Source: Armatimonadia bacterium (GTDB lineage Bacteria > Armatimonadota > Zipacnadia > Zipacnadales > JABUFB01). From it: a stretch of 64,000 nt of DNA. Positions 25,910 to 34,977 of the stretch are shown here, in pieces. The stretch covers positions 1 through 64,000 of the forward strand of contig JBDKVB010000050.1 of assembly GCA_039679385.1 (NCBI GenBank), in the 5' to 3' direction. The translations under genes were made by a program, and so were the position numbers. The first letter of the stretch is position 1. The number at the start of each line of letters is the position of its first letter. The notes beneath the pieces were generated by a model. That model was not told the origin of the DNA. It did no database searches and saw only the letters and a program-made list of their open reading frames with translations.

Positions 25910-26791
25910 CTACTTGGCGGGAACGAACACGCAGCGGAAGCCGCCGTGCTTGTAGCCGGCGAAGGGCAGGTAGTAGCTACGCACGGAGGTCAGACACAGG
26001 TTGCCGAAGTTCAGCCAGCCGCCACCACGAACCACGTGATAGGTGCCCTTAGGCTGTCCCGCAGGGTCGTTGGCCGGGCACTTGCCGTAGTACTTCGCGT
26101 CGTACCAGTCAGAGCACCATTCCCAGACATTGCCTGCCATGTCCAGCGCACCACACCAGCTTGCGCCGGTCGGGAAGCTACCCACGGGATAGGTCGCGCC
26201 GTTCGGACCGACGTTCTGCTTGGAGCAGAACTTGCTCGGGTCGTAGTCGTTGCCCCAGGGGTACTTGCGATTCTCCGGACCCCGGGCGGCCCACTCCCAC
26301 TGCGCCTCGGTGGGCAGTGACAGACCAAAGCGCTTGCAGTAGGCCATGGCGTCGTCCCAGTTCACATAGGCTACCGGGTGATCGTCGCCCTGATCGCTGC
26401 GCGCCGGGAAAGTGTATTTGGCTTGCTGACAGAAGGCCTTGTACTGAGCATTGGTGACTTCGCACTTACCCAGCCAGAATCCTCTGCTGATACTGACACA
26501 ATGTGTCGGTCGGGCGTCGGGGTTGGCACCCTCCATGCCCATCTGGAACTGGCCGGCCGGCACCCAGACCAGGGTGGCCCCGTCCGGGCCAACGATCTCC
26601 TGACCGGCTGCCATGCCCGGTACGAGCCAGGGCTTCACCGGGGCTACCGGCGTCGTCGGCAAGGTGGTCTGGGTACCAGAAGTCGCCGGCATGGTGGTCG
26701 GGGTATCGGGCTCGGCCTGCACGAGGCCTACAGTCAGAAGCAGGGCGAGTGCGGAGAGCACCGTCGCGAGTCTGTGGAGGATAGGGTTCAT
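25910..26791 (-). CDS. exported SUMF1/FGE-sulfatase domain protein
   Basis: A signal peptide (LATVLSALALLLTVGLVQA) and a Thr/Pro-rich linker lead to a formylglycine-generating-enzyme-type domain: VWVPAGQFQMGMEG, GFWLGKCEVTNAQYKAFC, PVAYVNWDDAMAYCKRFG, LPTEAQWEWAARG, and WEWCSDWYDAKYYG. The last motif is RGGGWLNFGNLCLTSVRS. In true FGE the two copper-binding Cys are in GGSYxCxxSYC; here the first is Asn, so sulfatase-activating chemistry is unlikely. A binding or structural role is more likely. Start at 26791: AAGGAG lies 10 bases before the ATG. It sits between the DUF4139 and the POP-like genes. Confidence 0.9.
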   Translation of the reverse strand: MNPILHRLATVLSALALLLTVGLVQAEPDTPTTMPATSGTQTTLPTTPVAPVKPWLVPGMAAGQEIVGPDGATLVWVPAGQFQMGMEGANPDARPTHCVSISRGFWLGKCEVTNAQYKAFCQQAKYTFPARSDQGDDHPVAYVNWDDAMAYCKRFGLSLPTEAQWEWAARGPENRKYPWGNDYDPSKFCSKQNVGPNGATYPVGSFPTGASWCGALDMAGNVWEWCSDWYDAKYYGKCPANDPAGQPKGTYHVVRGGGWLNFGNLCLTSVRSYYLPFAGYKHGGFRCVFVPAK

Positions 26792-26916
26792 CTTTCTGAG
26801 CTCCTTCGATGGAGGGAATTGTGCGGTACTACGATGAGTAGGAAGTCCACTCACAAGTGAAGCGTCGGAGGACGCTTCTGGTCGCATCACTTCGGCTCCC
26901 GGTTTTCGAAGGTCTG

Positions 26917-29865
26917 CTAGTCGAGCGAAGCATGGACTTGGAAGGTCGCGGCCTCGGAGATTCCAACAGCCCCCAGCACCGTCACGCGCGCGTTGTACTC
27001 TCCCTGGGGCAAGGGGTCTTCGTCGGGCTCCGGATTCCAGGTGAACTCAAGGGCCTGTCCGGGCCCCAGGGTGGCTTGCTGCAAGGCCAGGTGTCGGAAG
27101 CCCTGCACAAGAGTGCACACAACTTGTACAGTCACAGGGCTACGCGTGTCAAGGTTGCGCACTTTGGCCTTCACCTGGTAGGACTCGTCCGTGGCGATTG
27201 ACTTGGCGCTGACCGAAGTGATGCGGACCGGCGCCGATGGTGGGCGTGCTACCAGGAACTCGACGGGACACTGAAGGACTTCGCCGTCGCCCCAGGCCTG
27301 AGCAAGTCCTTTGTACCGACCCGAAGGAAGGGGGCCCCCGGGTAGCCAACGGATCGTTCGCAGAGCGGACTTGCCTGGATCCAGAGGGAGGGGCTCTTCA
27401 GGTGTGGTCACTTCACCCGTCGGTCCCACAAGGTTGGACAGAACCGAGGCCGGTTTGTCGCACAGGTTCGCGACCTCCAGCGTCACGTTTACAGGGAGAT
27501 CGCCCTCAACGCACTGCACCTGCGGCTTCGGTCGCAAGGCCAGCATCCCGTCGGCGGATGCCCAGCAACTGCCCGGCAGGGCATCGGCCTCGAAGTCATA
27601 CTCCGCCGCCGTCGCCATCACATTGAGCACCTGGAACCGTGGCAGCGGCGTGCCCCAGGTGGCAGCAGGATACGGGAAGTAGGCAACACCCGTGGTAAGC
27701 GTCGGCCGGGAGAGAGCGTCACTATCCAGCCCGAGCCATCTGCCTGTGACTCTCGCCTGGCGCACCGGGCTCCCCACGCTGTCGACGACCTTCACCGTGG
27801 CGCAAAGCACTGGCGTTCGAAGTGCCGTCCGGGGAGGATCCACCGGGGTGCCGTCCACCGCGGAGATCACGGGCAAGGACTGGCTCGTGCTCTCGACCTT
27901 CACCTCGGCCACGTGAATCAGACGTACGCCGTCCGGTTTTGTGCGACGAACCCGCTCCAAAGTGAGTCGCCGATCCGGCTGCCAGTCCTGGTCGAAGTAC
28001 CCGCCCTCGACGAAGTAGCCCGCCTCATAGCAGGTGACCGGCGGCTTGTTGTTGACGTTCATAACGTGCGGCAAGTCGGCCTGCGAGGTGTTGAGGACCA
28101 GGTAGTCGGGATAGCCCCAGCACAGCTTCTCCAGGTCGTACTCGAGTCCGCGCAACTCGGTGCCGTCCGCCTTGCTCGCGTAGCGGCCCGTGCAGACTAC
28201 GAGGTAGCTGCGGCCTTCGGTCAGCGGGTTCGGGTAGACGACGAAGGCTCCGAACTTTCGCCCCAGGTACTCGCGGTCGCCGGTAAGCGGATCGCGGACG
28301 ACAATCCTATCGTTGTGGACCTCGACCGGCATGGGCCGACAGGCCTGGGCCTGGCTGAGGAGCCGACTCGTTTCGAGCGAGCCAAAGACCACCAGGGTCG
28401 TGCGCTCCAGGTCAGCCTCGGAGAGGTCTTCCTCAGGCACTGGCTCGATGCCCGGGCCGTGGACCATGAAGTCGTTCCAGCCCTTGGCGAAGGCCGTGGC
28501 CTCCTCCCGATGCCGGCGCTGATCCTCCTCAGGCCCGATGGTTCCGTAGCAGACCCGGAAAGCTGTCAGAAAGGCGTGCCCAAGCGGACCGCACAGGTCA
28601 GGCGTCTTGACCAGGTTCGCCGAGGAGTGCCCGGCTGCTGACGCAGGGACGTCCTCGACGGGCTCCCAGCCCATGATTCTGCCGTCCACGTCGCGCATAC
28701 TTCCGAAGGACAGGTTGCGGGCTGGACCCAGGTAGGAGGGAATGCCGTCGACGTAGACCTGTACCTGCGGCGCCTCGGCCGCGGGACTCAGCGGCAGGTA
28801 GAGCGTAAAGGTGTCGAGGTTGTCGGTGATGACTTCCACGGTCGGCGTTCCCTGCGTCCTTTCCGGACAGGCAGCCTCCAGCAGCGCTCTCTCGCCCTGG
28901 AAGTGGAAGCGGTCGATGCGTCCCCAGTACATCTCGCCGAACTCCAGGAGCGGTGTGACGATGCGGAAGCTCCGCTGCTGCGGCTGAGCCGCCCGGGTGA
29001 GGAAGTAGTTGTAGATCCAGGGGAGGTCATAGCCGCCGCCATGGCCCTTGCCGGCGTTGAAGGTCATACCCGAGTCGTAGGTGTGCCGCTGTGCCCCCTT
29101 GAGGTCGAGGAAGCGGGCGTACAGGTTGGACTCCTGCCACGGATACACCACGTTGTCCAGGGCATCGGCGATGATGTAGACGTCGCCCCAGAGTGCGCGG
29201 TCGGCCCAGTACAGCGGCGAAGCGGCCTCCAGGAGCGGGCGACGGAACTCCTCGATGTCGTCGGGCTGGTCCTTGCGGGAGTAGTAGTGCCAGTGCCACT
29301 CGCGGAAGTCGGTCCAGCCATCGACACCCACAGCTGCAGCAATCCGCTCCGGGTGCGCTATGCCCTGACGATAGGCTCCGGTGCCACCCATTGACCCGCC
29401 GGTGATGTACACCCGCTGACGGTCGATGCCGAAGCGCTGATCGAGGTCGTCGATGACCTCCTTGGTCGCGATATCGCCAATGCCCCAGTAGAACTGCGGC
29501 CCGCGGGCATTCAGCTGCACGAGAAGCCAGCCCTTGGTATCGGCCCAGTCCTTCTGCCAGTCGGAGAAGTTGGCATTCACTGACCAGCCGTAGCCGTGGG
29601 CATGGAGGACAACCGGGTACCCACCACGGGGCCTTTGCTTCCCGGGGACGTAGACACCATAGCTCTGGTCGGTACTGTCGATGGGAGAGCGATAGGTCTC
29701 AAGCTGGGCATAGCCGGTGATCGGCGTCGTGTCGCCGGCGTCGTCCAGCGTCACCCGCGTGGGGCCGATCGTGAGAGCAGGAGGGTCAGCGGGCTGTCCG
29801 CAGCAGACCCCTGCCGAGGCTAGCAGCAGGGAGAGGAGGACAGACCAGCGTCGGCGAGTTGCCAT
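26917..29865 (-). CDS. large exported alpha/beta-hydrolase with C-terminal beta domains
   Basis: A 982-residue protein with a signal peptide (WSVLLSLLLASAGVCCGQ). Residues about 65-300 form an alpha/beta-hydrolase of the prolyl-oligopeptidase/esterase type: YGVYVPGKQRPRGGYPVVLH, then the nucleophile elbow YITGGSMGGTGAYRQG (Ser158), and a later TFNAGKGHGGGYDLPW segment that can supply the His. The long C-terminal part (about 640-980) is made of Ig-like and CARDB-like beta modules ending in VTVLGAVGISEAATFQVHAS. Secreted peptidase or esterase is likely; substrate not clear. GGGAG precedes the ATG. Neighbours on the strand are also exported. Confidence 0.82.
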   Translation of the reverse strand: MATRRRWSVLLSLLLASAGVCCGQPADPPALTIGPTRVTLDDAGDTTPITGYAQLETYRSPIDSTDQSYGVYVPGKQRPRGGYPVVLHAHGYGWSVNANFSDWQKDWADTKGWLLVQLNARGPQFYWGIGDIATKEVIDDLDQRFGIDRQRVYITGGSMGGTGAYRQGIAHPERIAAAVGVDGWTDFREWHWHYYSRKDQPDDIEEFRRPLLEAASPLYWADRALWGDVYIIADALDNVVYPWQESNLYARFLDLKGAQRHTYDSGMTFNAGKGHGGGYDLPWIYNYFLTRAAQPQQRSFRIVTPLLEFGEMYWGRIDRFHFQGERALLEAACPERTQGTPTVEVITDNLDTFTLYLPLSPAAEAPQVQVYVDGIPSYLGPARNLSFGSMRDVDGRIMGWEPVEDVPASAAGHSSANLVKTPDLCGPLGHAFLTAFRVCYGTIGPEEDQRRHREEATAFAKGWNDFMVHGPGIEPVPEEDLSEADLERTTLVVFGSLETSRLLSQAQACRPMPVEVHNDRIVVRDPLTGDREYLGRKFGAFVVYPNPLTEGRSYLVVCTGRYASKADGTELRGLEYDLEKLCWGYPDYLVLNTSQADLPHVMNVNNKPPVTCYEAGYFVEGGYFDQDWQPDRRLTLERVRRTKPDGVRLIHVAEVKVESTSQSLPVISAVDGTPVDPPRTALRTPVLCATVKVVDSVGSPVRQARVTGRWLGLDSDALSRPTLTTGVAYFPYPAATWGTPLPRFQVLNVMATAAEYDFEADALPGSCWASADGMLALRPKPQVQCVEGDLPVNVTLEVANLCDKPASVLSNLVGPTGEVTTPEEPLPLDPGKSALRTIRWLPGGPLPSGRYKGLAQAWGDGEVLQCPVEFLVARPPSAPVRITSVSAKSIATDESYQVKAKVRNLDTRSPVTVQVVCTLVQGFRHLALQQATLGPGQALEFTWNPEPDEDPLPQGEYNARVTVLGAVGISEAATFQVHASLD

Positions 29866-29956
29866 GCGCAGGCTCCCGGGCAGTGGGTATCGGGCCCCAA
29901 GGGTTGCGTCAGAAGATTGCTGCGACCGGCTTGCGGACCAGACCCCTCAGCCAGGC

Positions 29957-31747
29957 TCAGGAGGGAGGCTGGCCGAAAACGAGAAGCGCGTTGGAGACGG
30001 GGCGCTCAGAGCCGTCAGCGGGACTGTTCAGCACCCGATCTCCGGAGACGACGGTGGTCGACCCGCCGCCGTCAAGAGCCATGGCGTCGCGGCATCCGAG
30101 TTTGAGCATGATCTGCCCCATCTCGGTGCAGGAGACGCCCCTGGCTTCTTCGGCCTCCGCAGCGGCGACAATGATGTTACCCGTGGCATCAATGCCGACA
30201 GCCGGCCGGGAACTGATACGGGTGACGTCGCCGCGGAAGGACTCCTCAGCCGACGTGACACACAACTGACCGTTCCTCACGAGCTGCGGGCCCGCACCGA
30301 GAGCATGCCGGACCTTCGGCCACTCGGGAAGCGTACCGAGGCTGATGGAGACGGACATTCCGGGACGGGCGGAACGAATCTTGTCGGCGGCGATTCCTGA
30401 GGCCGAGAGGACATAGCCGTCGGCCGGGATCGCCATGTAGCTGCCGTCGAGGTCTACGCGGGTGATGCTGCCGCCCTGCGAGACGGCGAGGCGCACCTTC
30501 CCTGGAGCTGCAGGGACTTCCTGACCCCAGCGCCGCGTGTACAGGACGGTCCCGTTCGTGGCCTGGTGTCCGGTGTTGATCCCCTCGAGCGTGAGAGTCC
30601 CCAGGGCGCCCACTTGTACGTAACCGGAGAAGCGGACACGGCCCATGAGGGCCTGCCCGGACTCGGTGATCGCCAAAGCACACCGGCTCAGCATCGGGTG
30701 CTTGATCCACTCACCGTCGATCACGAGCCAGCCGAGGGCTGGGCCGGGCCAGTCGAAGTAGCCGCCATTGACAGCGGCCGGTGCCTTCTCGCGACGAGCG
30801 ATGGCACTGGTGCGCGAGCGCTGGCGGAGCGTCGAGGCGGCCAGGGCCGGGCGCAGAGACGTAGGCAAGGCCTTCAGCACATACACGCGAACCGGCCCGC
30901 GCTCTGTCGAGAAGTTGCGCACAGCCCACGGCGTGGCTGAAGCCAGGGTAGGTTCGGGCAGAGGCTGCACAGCCGGCGTCTGCGCCGCGACCGTCGGCGA
31001 GGGCGTGACCAGCGGCGCCGTACGTGGTATGTCCACCACCAGACGATAGGGCTCGCCGAGCGTGAAGAGACGTGGCTGGGTGTTCGCGGCGTAGCTGATC
31101 GTGAGACGTGTCCAGCCGGCGTCCGTGATTGAGGCCTTCACCCGCGGCTGCAGCGAGTCGGTGAAGGTGAAGAGCCGCAGGGCGCCCCAGTCTCGCGGCA
31201 GAGGCGAGGGTGGAGCGATGTCCACGGTCAACTCGCCGGCGGACCAGGCCGACCAGTAGACGGCCGAGGCCGAAAGGTCGACCACTAAGCGCAGATAGTC
31301 GTTGTAGCAACCTTCGCGGACCTCGTCCACAGCGCCGCCGAGGGGACGCAGGTCGTAGGTGTCGCCCGACTTGTCCCACAGCAAGGAGAAGCCCCGCGAG
31401 AGGATCTCCAGCGGAACAAAGAGGCGCCCGCCGATGACGCGCGGAGCCTGGATTGAGCGCGCGCTGAAGCTGCCCACCAGGAAGCTTGTCGAGTCACGGC
31501 GCACGGTCACGACTCGCCCGTAGGCGGAGAGGCACCAGGAGCTCGCGTCGGAGCCCGGATCGATGCGAAGACCCAGCCGGTCGGTGAGAAAGCTGGAGGG
31601 TAACAGGAGCTGCCCAGAGGACTCAACGGGTGCGGGGTCTGAGCTTGCGAGTCGACCGGCGACCCGCACAGTCACCGCAAAGGCCGACGGGGACAGTCCC
31701 AGAATCAGAAGCAGGATGGCAACGGATAGGGTTCGTTTGGCAATCAT
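29957..31747 (-). CDS. exported phosphodiester glycosidase-like protein with stalk and AMIN domains
   Basis: About 596 residues. After a signal peptide (LSVAILLLILGLSPSAFA) comes a copper-amine-oxidase-N/stalk domain (LLLPSSFLTDRLGLRID, RLFVPLEILSRGFSLLW), then an AMIN-like segment (DYLRLVVDLSASAVYWSAW), a Pro-rich linker, and from about 285 the NAGPA phosphodiester-glycosidase domain: APAAVNGGYFDWPGPALGW, GIDATGNIIVAAAEAEEARG and AMALDGGGSTTVVSGDRV. This combination suggests a peptidoglycan- or polysaccharide-binding enzyme outside the cell. An upstream GTG (31756) is possible; the ATG at 31747 is used, with only a weak ribosome site. Confidence 0.9.
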   Translation of the reverse strand: MIAKRTLSVAILLLILGLSPSAFAVTVRVAGRLASSDPAPVESSGQLLLPSSFLTDRLGLRIDPGSDASSWCLSAYGRVVTVRRDSTSFLVGSFSARSIQAPRVIGGRLFVPLEILSRGFSLLWDKSGDTYDLRPLGGAVDEVREGCYNDYLRLVVDLSASAVYWSAWSAGELTVDIAPPSPLPRDWGALRLFTFTDSLQPRVKASITDAGWTRLTISYAANTQPRLFTLGEPYRLVVDIPRTAPLVTPSPTVAAQTPAVQPLPEPTLASATPWAVRNFSTERGPVRVYVLKALPTSLRPALAASTLRQRSRTSAIARREKAPAAVNGGYFDWPGPALGWLVIDGEWIKHPMLSRCALAITESGQALMGRVRFSGYVQVGALGTLTLEGINTGHQATNGTVLYTRRWGQEVPAAPGKVRLAVSQGGSITRVDLDGSYMAIPADGYVLSASGIAADKIRSARPGMSVSISLGTLPEWPKVRHALGAGPQLVRNGQLCVTSAEESFRGDVTRISSRPAVGIDATGNIIVAAAEAEEARGVSCTEMGQIMLKLGCRDAMALDGGGSTTVVSGDRVLNSPADGSERPVSNALLVFGQPPS

Positions 31748-31764
31748 TAAGGTCACAGTCTACC

Positions 31765-31829
31765 GGTCCAGGCAAGAAGGTTGCTTGCGGGTGGTGCTCA
31801 CGTGAATCGGAGGACCGCAAGCCTGGACC
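31765..31829. repeat. nested inverted repeats between pyk and the glycosidase gene
   Basis: GGTCCAGGC (31765-31773) pairs with GCCTGGACC (31821-31829). Inside it GCTTGCGG (31783-31790) pairs with CCGCAAGC (31815-31822). Together they form one long bulged stem that fills most of the 89-base gap. It may be a terminator or a processing site for pyk mRNA; no T-run is present. Confidence 0.5.
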
Positions 31830-31836
31830 CTCGCGG

Positions 31837-33288
31837 CTACTTGACGACCAGGAGCCGCATCAAGTTCGTGGTTCCACGCTGGCCAACGGGTGTGCCGGCG
31901 GTGACGACAATCACATCCCCCGGCTGCGCCAGGCCCTCCTGGCACAGATGACGCTCGATGCCGTCAAACATCTCATCCGTATGTTGCACGGGAGCGATCA
32001 GGACCGGGTGTACGCCCCAGTAGAGGGTACACCGTCGCGCCGTCCGAGGCAAGGGTGTTGCGGCGATTATCGGAACGCGAGGGCGGCATTTCGACGCCAA
32101 TCGGGCCGTACTGCCGGTCTGTGTGAAGGCGACGATGGCCACGGTTTTGAGGTCCTCGGCAATCCGTGCAGCGGCCCGGCTGAGAGCGTCATCAATGCTA
32201 AGGTAGTCCTCGCCCTCCATCCGGGTCTCCAGGTGCGGTCCGAGGAACAGCTCTTCCTCGGCAGCCTGAGCGATCCGGCGCATCATCTCCACGGACTCGA
32301 CCGGGTACCGCCCCGCCGCCGTCTCACCGGAAAGCATCACGGCGTCGGTGCCGTCAAGGATCGCGTTCGCAACATCGGAAGCTTCCGCGCGCGTCGGCCG
32401 GGGATGCTCGCGCATCGAATCCAGCATCTGCGTCGCCGTGATGACCGGAATCCGTCGCGCGGCACACTCCCGAATGATCCGCTTCTGCAGGATCGGCACC
32501 CGGTCCGGCGATAGCTCCACGCCGAGGTCGCCCCGGGCGATCATGATGGCGTCGGCATGGTCGAGGATGCCGGGCAGGTCCTCGATGGCCTCCGGCTTCT
32601 CCAGCTTGGCGATGACCGGCGCGTCGCTGTCGAGGGCGGCGATGGCGTCCTTTGCCACAGCCACATCGACGGCGGAGCGCACGAAACTGAGCGCGATGTA
32701 GTCGACGCCGAGCTTAAGGGCAAACTCCAGGTCGGCGCGGTCCTTGGCTGTGAGGGCTGGTGCGGTGACCTTGACGCCCGGCAGGTTGATCCCCTTGTGC
32801 TCACCAAGTGGCCCGCCGGTGACGACCTCGCAGCGGACCTCGGGACAGGCAACCTCCACCACGCGCAGCTCCAGGAGGCCGTCATCCATGAGGATGCGGT
32901 CGCCGGGCTTAACGTCCTCCGGGAGTGCCCGGTAGGTCGTGCTGACGCGTTCGCAGGTCCCCTGGACTTCCTCGGTGGTGATGGTCAGCGAGTGACCGGC
33001 CACGAGATCAACGGGGCCACCGCCGACCAGGCAGCCGGTGCGGATCTTGGGGCCCTGGAGATCGGCGATCGTGCCCAGATAGCGTCCCGTCTGCTTCTCG
33101 AGGCGGCGAAGGCGCTCAAAGGTCTCGCGATGGGAGTCGTGGTCACCATGAGAGAAGTTCAGGCGGAAGACGTCTGCGCCGGCTGCGATCATGCCCAGGA
33201 CGACGTCCTCCTCCGCAGAGGCCGGGCCAAGGGTGGCAATGATCTTGGTAGGGCTTTCCGTACTCAGGATCGGGGCTCGTTCGCGCAT
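31837..33288 (-). CDS. pyk: pyruvate kinase
   Basis: The last glycolytic step: PEP + ADP to pyruvate + ATP. The 483-residue tetramer-type enzyme has SPTKIIATLGPAS, LNFSHGDHDSH, the B-domain region VDLVAGHSLTITTEEVQGTC, YIALSFVRSAVDV, AKLEKPEAIED, ARGDLGVELSPDRVP and TATQMLDSMREHPRPTRAE. The C-terminal allosteric domain has VAFTQTGSTARLASKCRPRV. It lacks the extra PEP-utiliser domain of some bacilli. Its 5' side faces a divergent unknown gene. Confidence 0.97.
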   Translation of the reverse strand: MRERAPILSTESPTKIIATLGPASAEEDVVLGMIAAGADVFRLNFSHGDHDSHRETFERLRRLEKQTGRYLGTIADLQGPKIRTGCLVGGGPVDLVAGHSLTITTEEVQGTCERVSTTYRALPEDVKPGDRILMDDGLLELRVVEVACPEVRCEVVTGGPLGEHKGINLPGVKVTAPALTAKDRADLEFALKLGVDYIALSFVRSAVDVAVAKDAIAALDSDAPVIAKLEKPEAIEDLPGILDHADAIMIARGDLGVELSPDRVPILQKRIIRECAARRIPVITATQMLDSMREHPRPTRAEASDVANAILDGTDAVMLSGETAAGRYPVESVEMMRRIAQAAEEELFLGPHLETRMEGEDYLSIDDALSRAAARIAEDLKTVAIVAFTQTGSTARLASKCRPRVPIIAATPLPRTARRCTLYWGVHPVLIAPVQHTDEMFDGIERHLCQEGLAQPGDVIVVTAGTPVGQRGTTNLMRLLVVK

Positions 33289-33455
33289 CAGACAACATCC
33301 TTGCTGTGGGTGCCGCCGGGGCTAGTGTCCCTCGGGCGTCAACAAGCGAAAGCCAGGGAGCGAGACACAAGGCGAGGCTCGCCCTCAGGGCCACAGACGG
33401 GGCCGGGTGGTCTTTGCCGGCCGTTCCTGCGAGACTTCCGCATTCCCCCGGGTTG

Positions 33456-33464
33456 TGTTATAAT
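33456..33464 (+). promoter_or_regulatory. extended -10 promoter
   Basis: TG-T-TATAAT (TATAAT at 33459-33464) is a perfect extended -10; the -35 position (TTCCGC, 33436-33441) is weak. It is 127 bases before the next + strand gene. The pyk-to-33591 gap (about 300 bases, 33289-33590) shows nothing else I recognise. Confidence 0.6.
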
Positions 33465-33590
33465 CTGCAGACGTTGCTTGGTCGTTTCGGCCGAGCGAGT
33501 TGTCGTGGTGCGTGCTGCGGTTTGGCCAGGGGCATGGTACAAGGGGCAGGGCGGAAAGTCAACGCGCCAGGAAGCCGGGAGGCATCATCG

Positions 33591-34235
33591 ATGGCTGACG
33601 GTCTTGACCTTGAGGCACTGTGGCAACAGGTTAATGAGGCGATACGACGGGGCCCGATCAACCGTCCGTTCTGGGAGGCGGCCGCCGCCGCGAAACCGCT
33701 GGCACTGGAAGACGATACGCTCATCATCGGCTTCGAGCCGCGGGACATGCGCCACGCCAGCTACATTGAGACCCAGATCAACAAGACCCGCATTCTGGAG
33801 GTTCTCCAGGCGCGCACCGGTCGGCGTCTCGACATCAAGTGCATTGAGGGCGCGACCCCAGAGGCCTGGGAGAGCACTAAGCGACGCGAGGCCGAGAACG
33901 AAGACAAGCTGCGGGCCCAGGTAGAGCAGCTTCAGGCCCATCGCACGAGTATGTCCGCCTGGGCGGACCTCCACCAGCGTCTGGTCGTCCTCTTCTCCGC
34001 AACCGAGGCACGCCGGATGCCCGCCGTACTGGCGAACCTGCTGGTCAAGTCGCTCCCGATGCTGTACGAAGTCGACACCCAGGTCCGCACCAGTGACCCG
34101 GGCGGCGAAGCACTTCACAACCGCGAACTCAACCGCGTCTTCGACAAGGTCGGGACCTTCTGCGACCTGTCGTCCACCCAGGTGGCGCTGGAGTACATGC
34201 GGTACAAGGCGTCGCGACGCGCCCAGAAGCAGTGA
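33591..34235 (+). CDS. conserved protein with DnaA-N / tau-like domain
   Basis: The 214-residue protein begins DGLDLEALWQQVNEAIRRGP, then FWEAAAAAKPLALEDDTLII. The pattern (helix, short strand, LEDDTLIIGF) resembles domain I of DnaA and the C-terminal domain of DNA polymerase III tau, both protein-interaction folds. Residues about 95-125 look like a charged coiled coil (STKRREAENEDKLRAQVEQL); the C-terminal half is helical with no motif I know. It may bind a replication protein; this is a weak inference. GGGAGG lies 8 bases before the ATG. DUF366-queE follows after 184 bases. Confidence 0.6.
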   Translation: MADGLDLEALWQQVNEAIRRGPINRPFWEAAAAAKPLALEDDTLIIGFEPRDMRHASYIETQINKTRILEVLQARTGRRLDIKCIEGATPEAWESTKRREAENEDKLRAQVEQLQAHRTSMSAWADLHQRLVVLFSATEARRMPAVLANLLVKSLPMLYEVDTQVRTSDPGGEALHNRELNRVFDKVGTFCDLSSTQVALEYMRYKASRRAQKQ

Positions 34236-34347
34236 GGTCCCCGGCGTCGGGGAGGTCCAGGTCGATGAGGCTCACGCAGTCTCCTCCATCGTCGACCGGC
34301 TTGACGCGACCCCTCGACCCGGAGGTAACGAACCCAGGGAAGTGATT

Positions 34348-34371
34348 GCGACCGGCCCACGGGCCGGTCGC
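34348..34371 (+). terminator. terminator-like hairpin before the DUF366-queE genes
   Basis: GCGACCGGCCC (34348-34358) pairs perfectly with GGGCCGGTCGC (34361-34371) around an AC loop, followed by TGTGCTTTGG. About 50 bases upstream is an imperfect stem (34256-34299). This could terminate the previous gene or be the switch part of a leader. I see no recognisable preQ1 aptamer. Confidence 0.5.
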
Positions 34372-34419
34372 TGTGCTTTGGCTGAAGGAACTTCCTGTCG
34401 CCGTGGAGCAAGTCATACC

Positions 34420-34977
34420 ATGAAGTCCCACTTGTCCAGTCAGTCGATCGCCTACACCGGCCAGGAGTTGCGCTCCCACTGGGCCTTCGAGACCTTCGGG
34501 ATCCTCGGCGATGCGATCGTGAGTTTCGCCGGGCCCTGTGAGGTGGCGCTGCAGCACATGGTAGACCTAGCCGACGTGGCCGCCTCCGAGTCGATCCGGG
34601 CGCGGCTGATGCAGCACTTCCTGGTCGAGTTCTTTGACACCGACCTGGAAAGGGCGGTACTGCGTCAGCGGCTTCTGGTGGCTCTGGCCGGCGAAGTTCT
34701 GCAGACTCACTTCCAGGTGGCCGACCTGCAGCGCAAGGGCGATGATCTGTTCGTCCGGGAGCGAAAGCTGTCGGTGTCCATCGCCACAGCTTCAGCCGTG
34801 TCGACACTGATCCACCTGGGCATCAACATCGACCCCACCGGCGCCCCGGTGGCGGCAATCGGTCTGGCTGAGCTGGGCGTTGACCCGTCGCAGTTCGCCC
34901 AGGAGCTGATGGCGGCCTACCTCGCGGAGCTGGACAGCGCTCGAGTCGCCCGCTGCAAGGTGAGGCCGGTACCATGA
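34420..34977 (+). CDS. DUF366 family protein
   Basis: The 185-residue protein matches DUF366 (COG2029), known mainly from archaea and some bacteria: IAYTGQELRSHWAFETFGIL, GDAIVSFAGPCEVALQHMVD, LERAVLRQRLLVALAGEVLQ, and KLSVSIATASAVSTLIHLGI near the middle. The fold has conserved His, Arg and Asp but no catalytic scheme is established. It overlaps queE by four bases (ATGA) and is therefore translated with it, which ties it to 7-deazaguanine (queuosine) synthesis. The start is the first ATG after which conservation begins; GGAG is 11 bases upstream. Confidence 0.85.
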   Translation: MKSHLSSQSIAYTGQELRSHWAFETFGILGDAIVSFAGPCEVALQHMVDLADVAASESIRARLMQHFLVEFFDTDLERAVLRQRLLVALAGEVLQTHFQVADLQRKGDDLFVRERKLSVSIATASAVSTLIHLGINIDPTGAPVAAIGLAELGVDPSQFAQELMAAYLAELDSARVARCKVRPVP

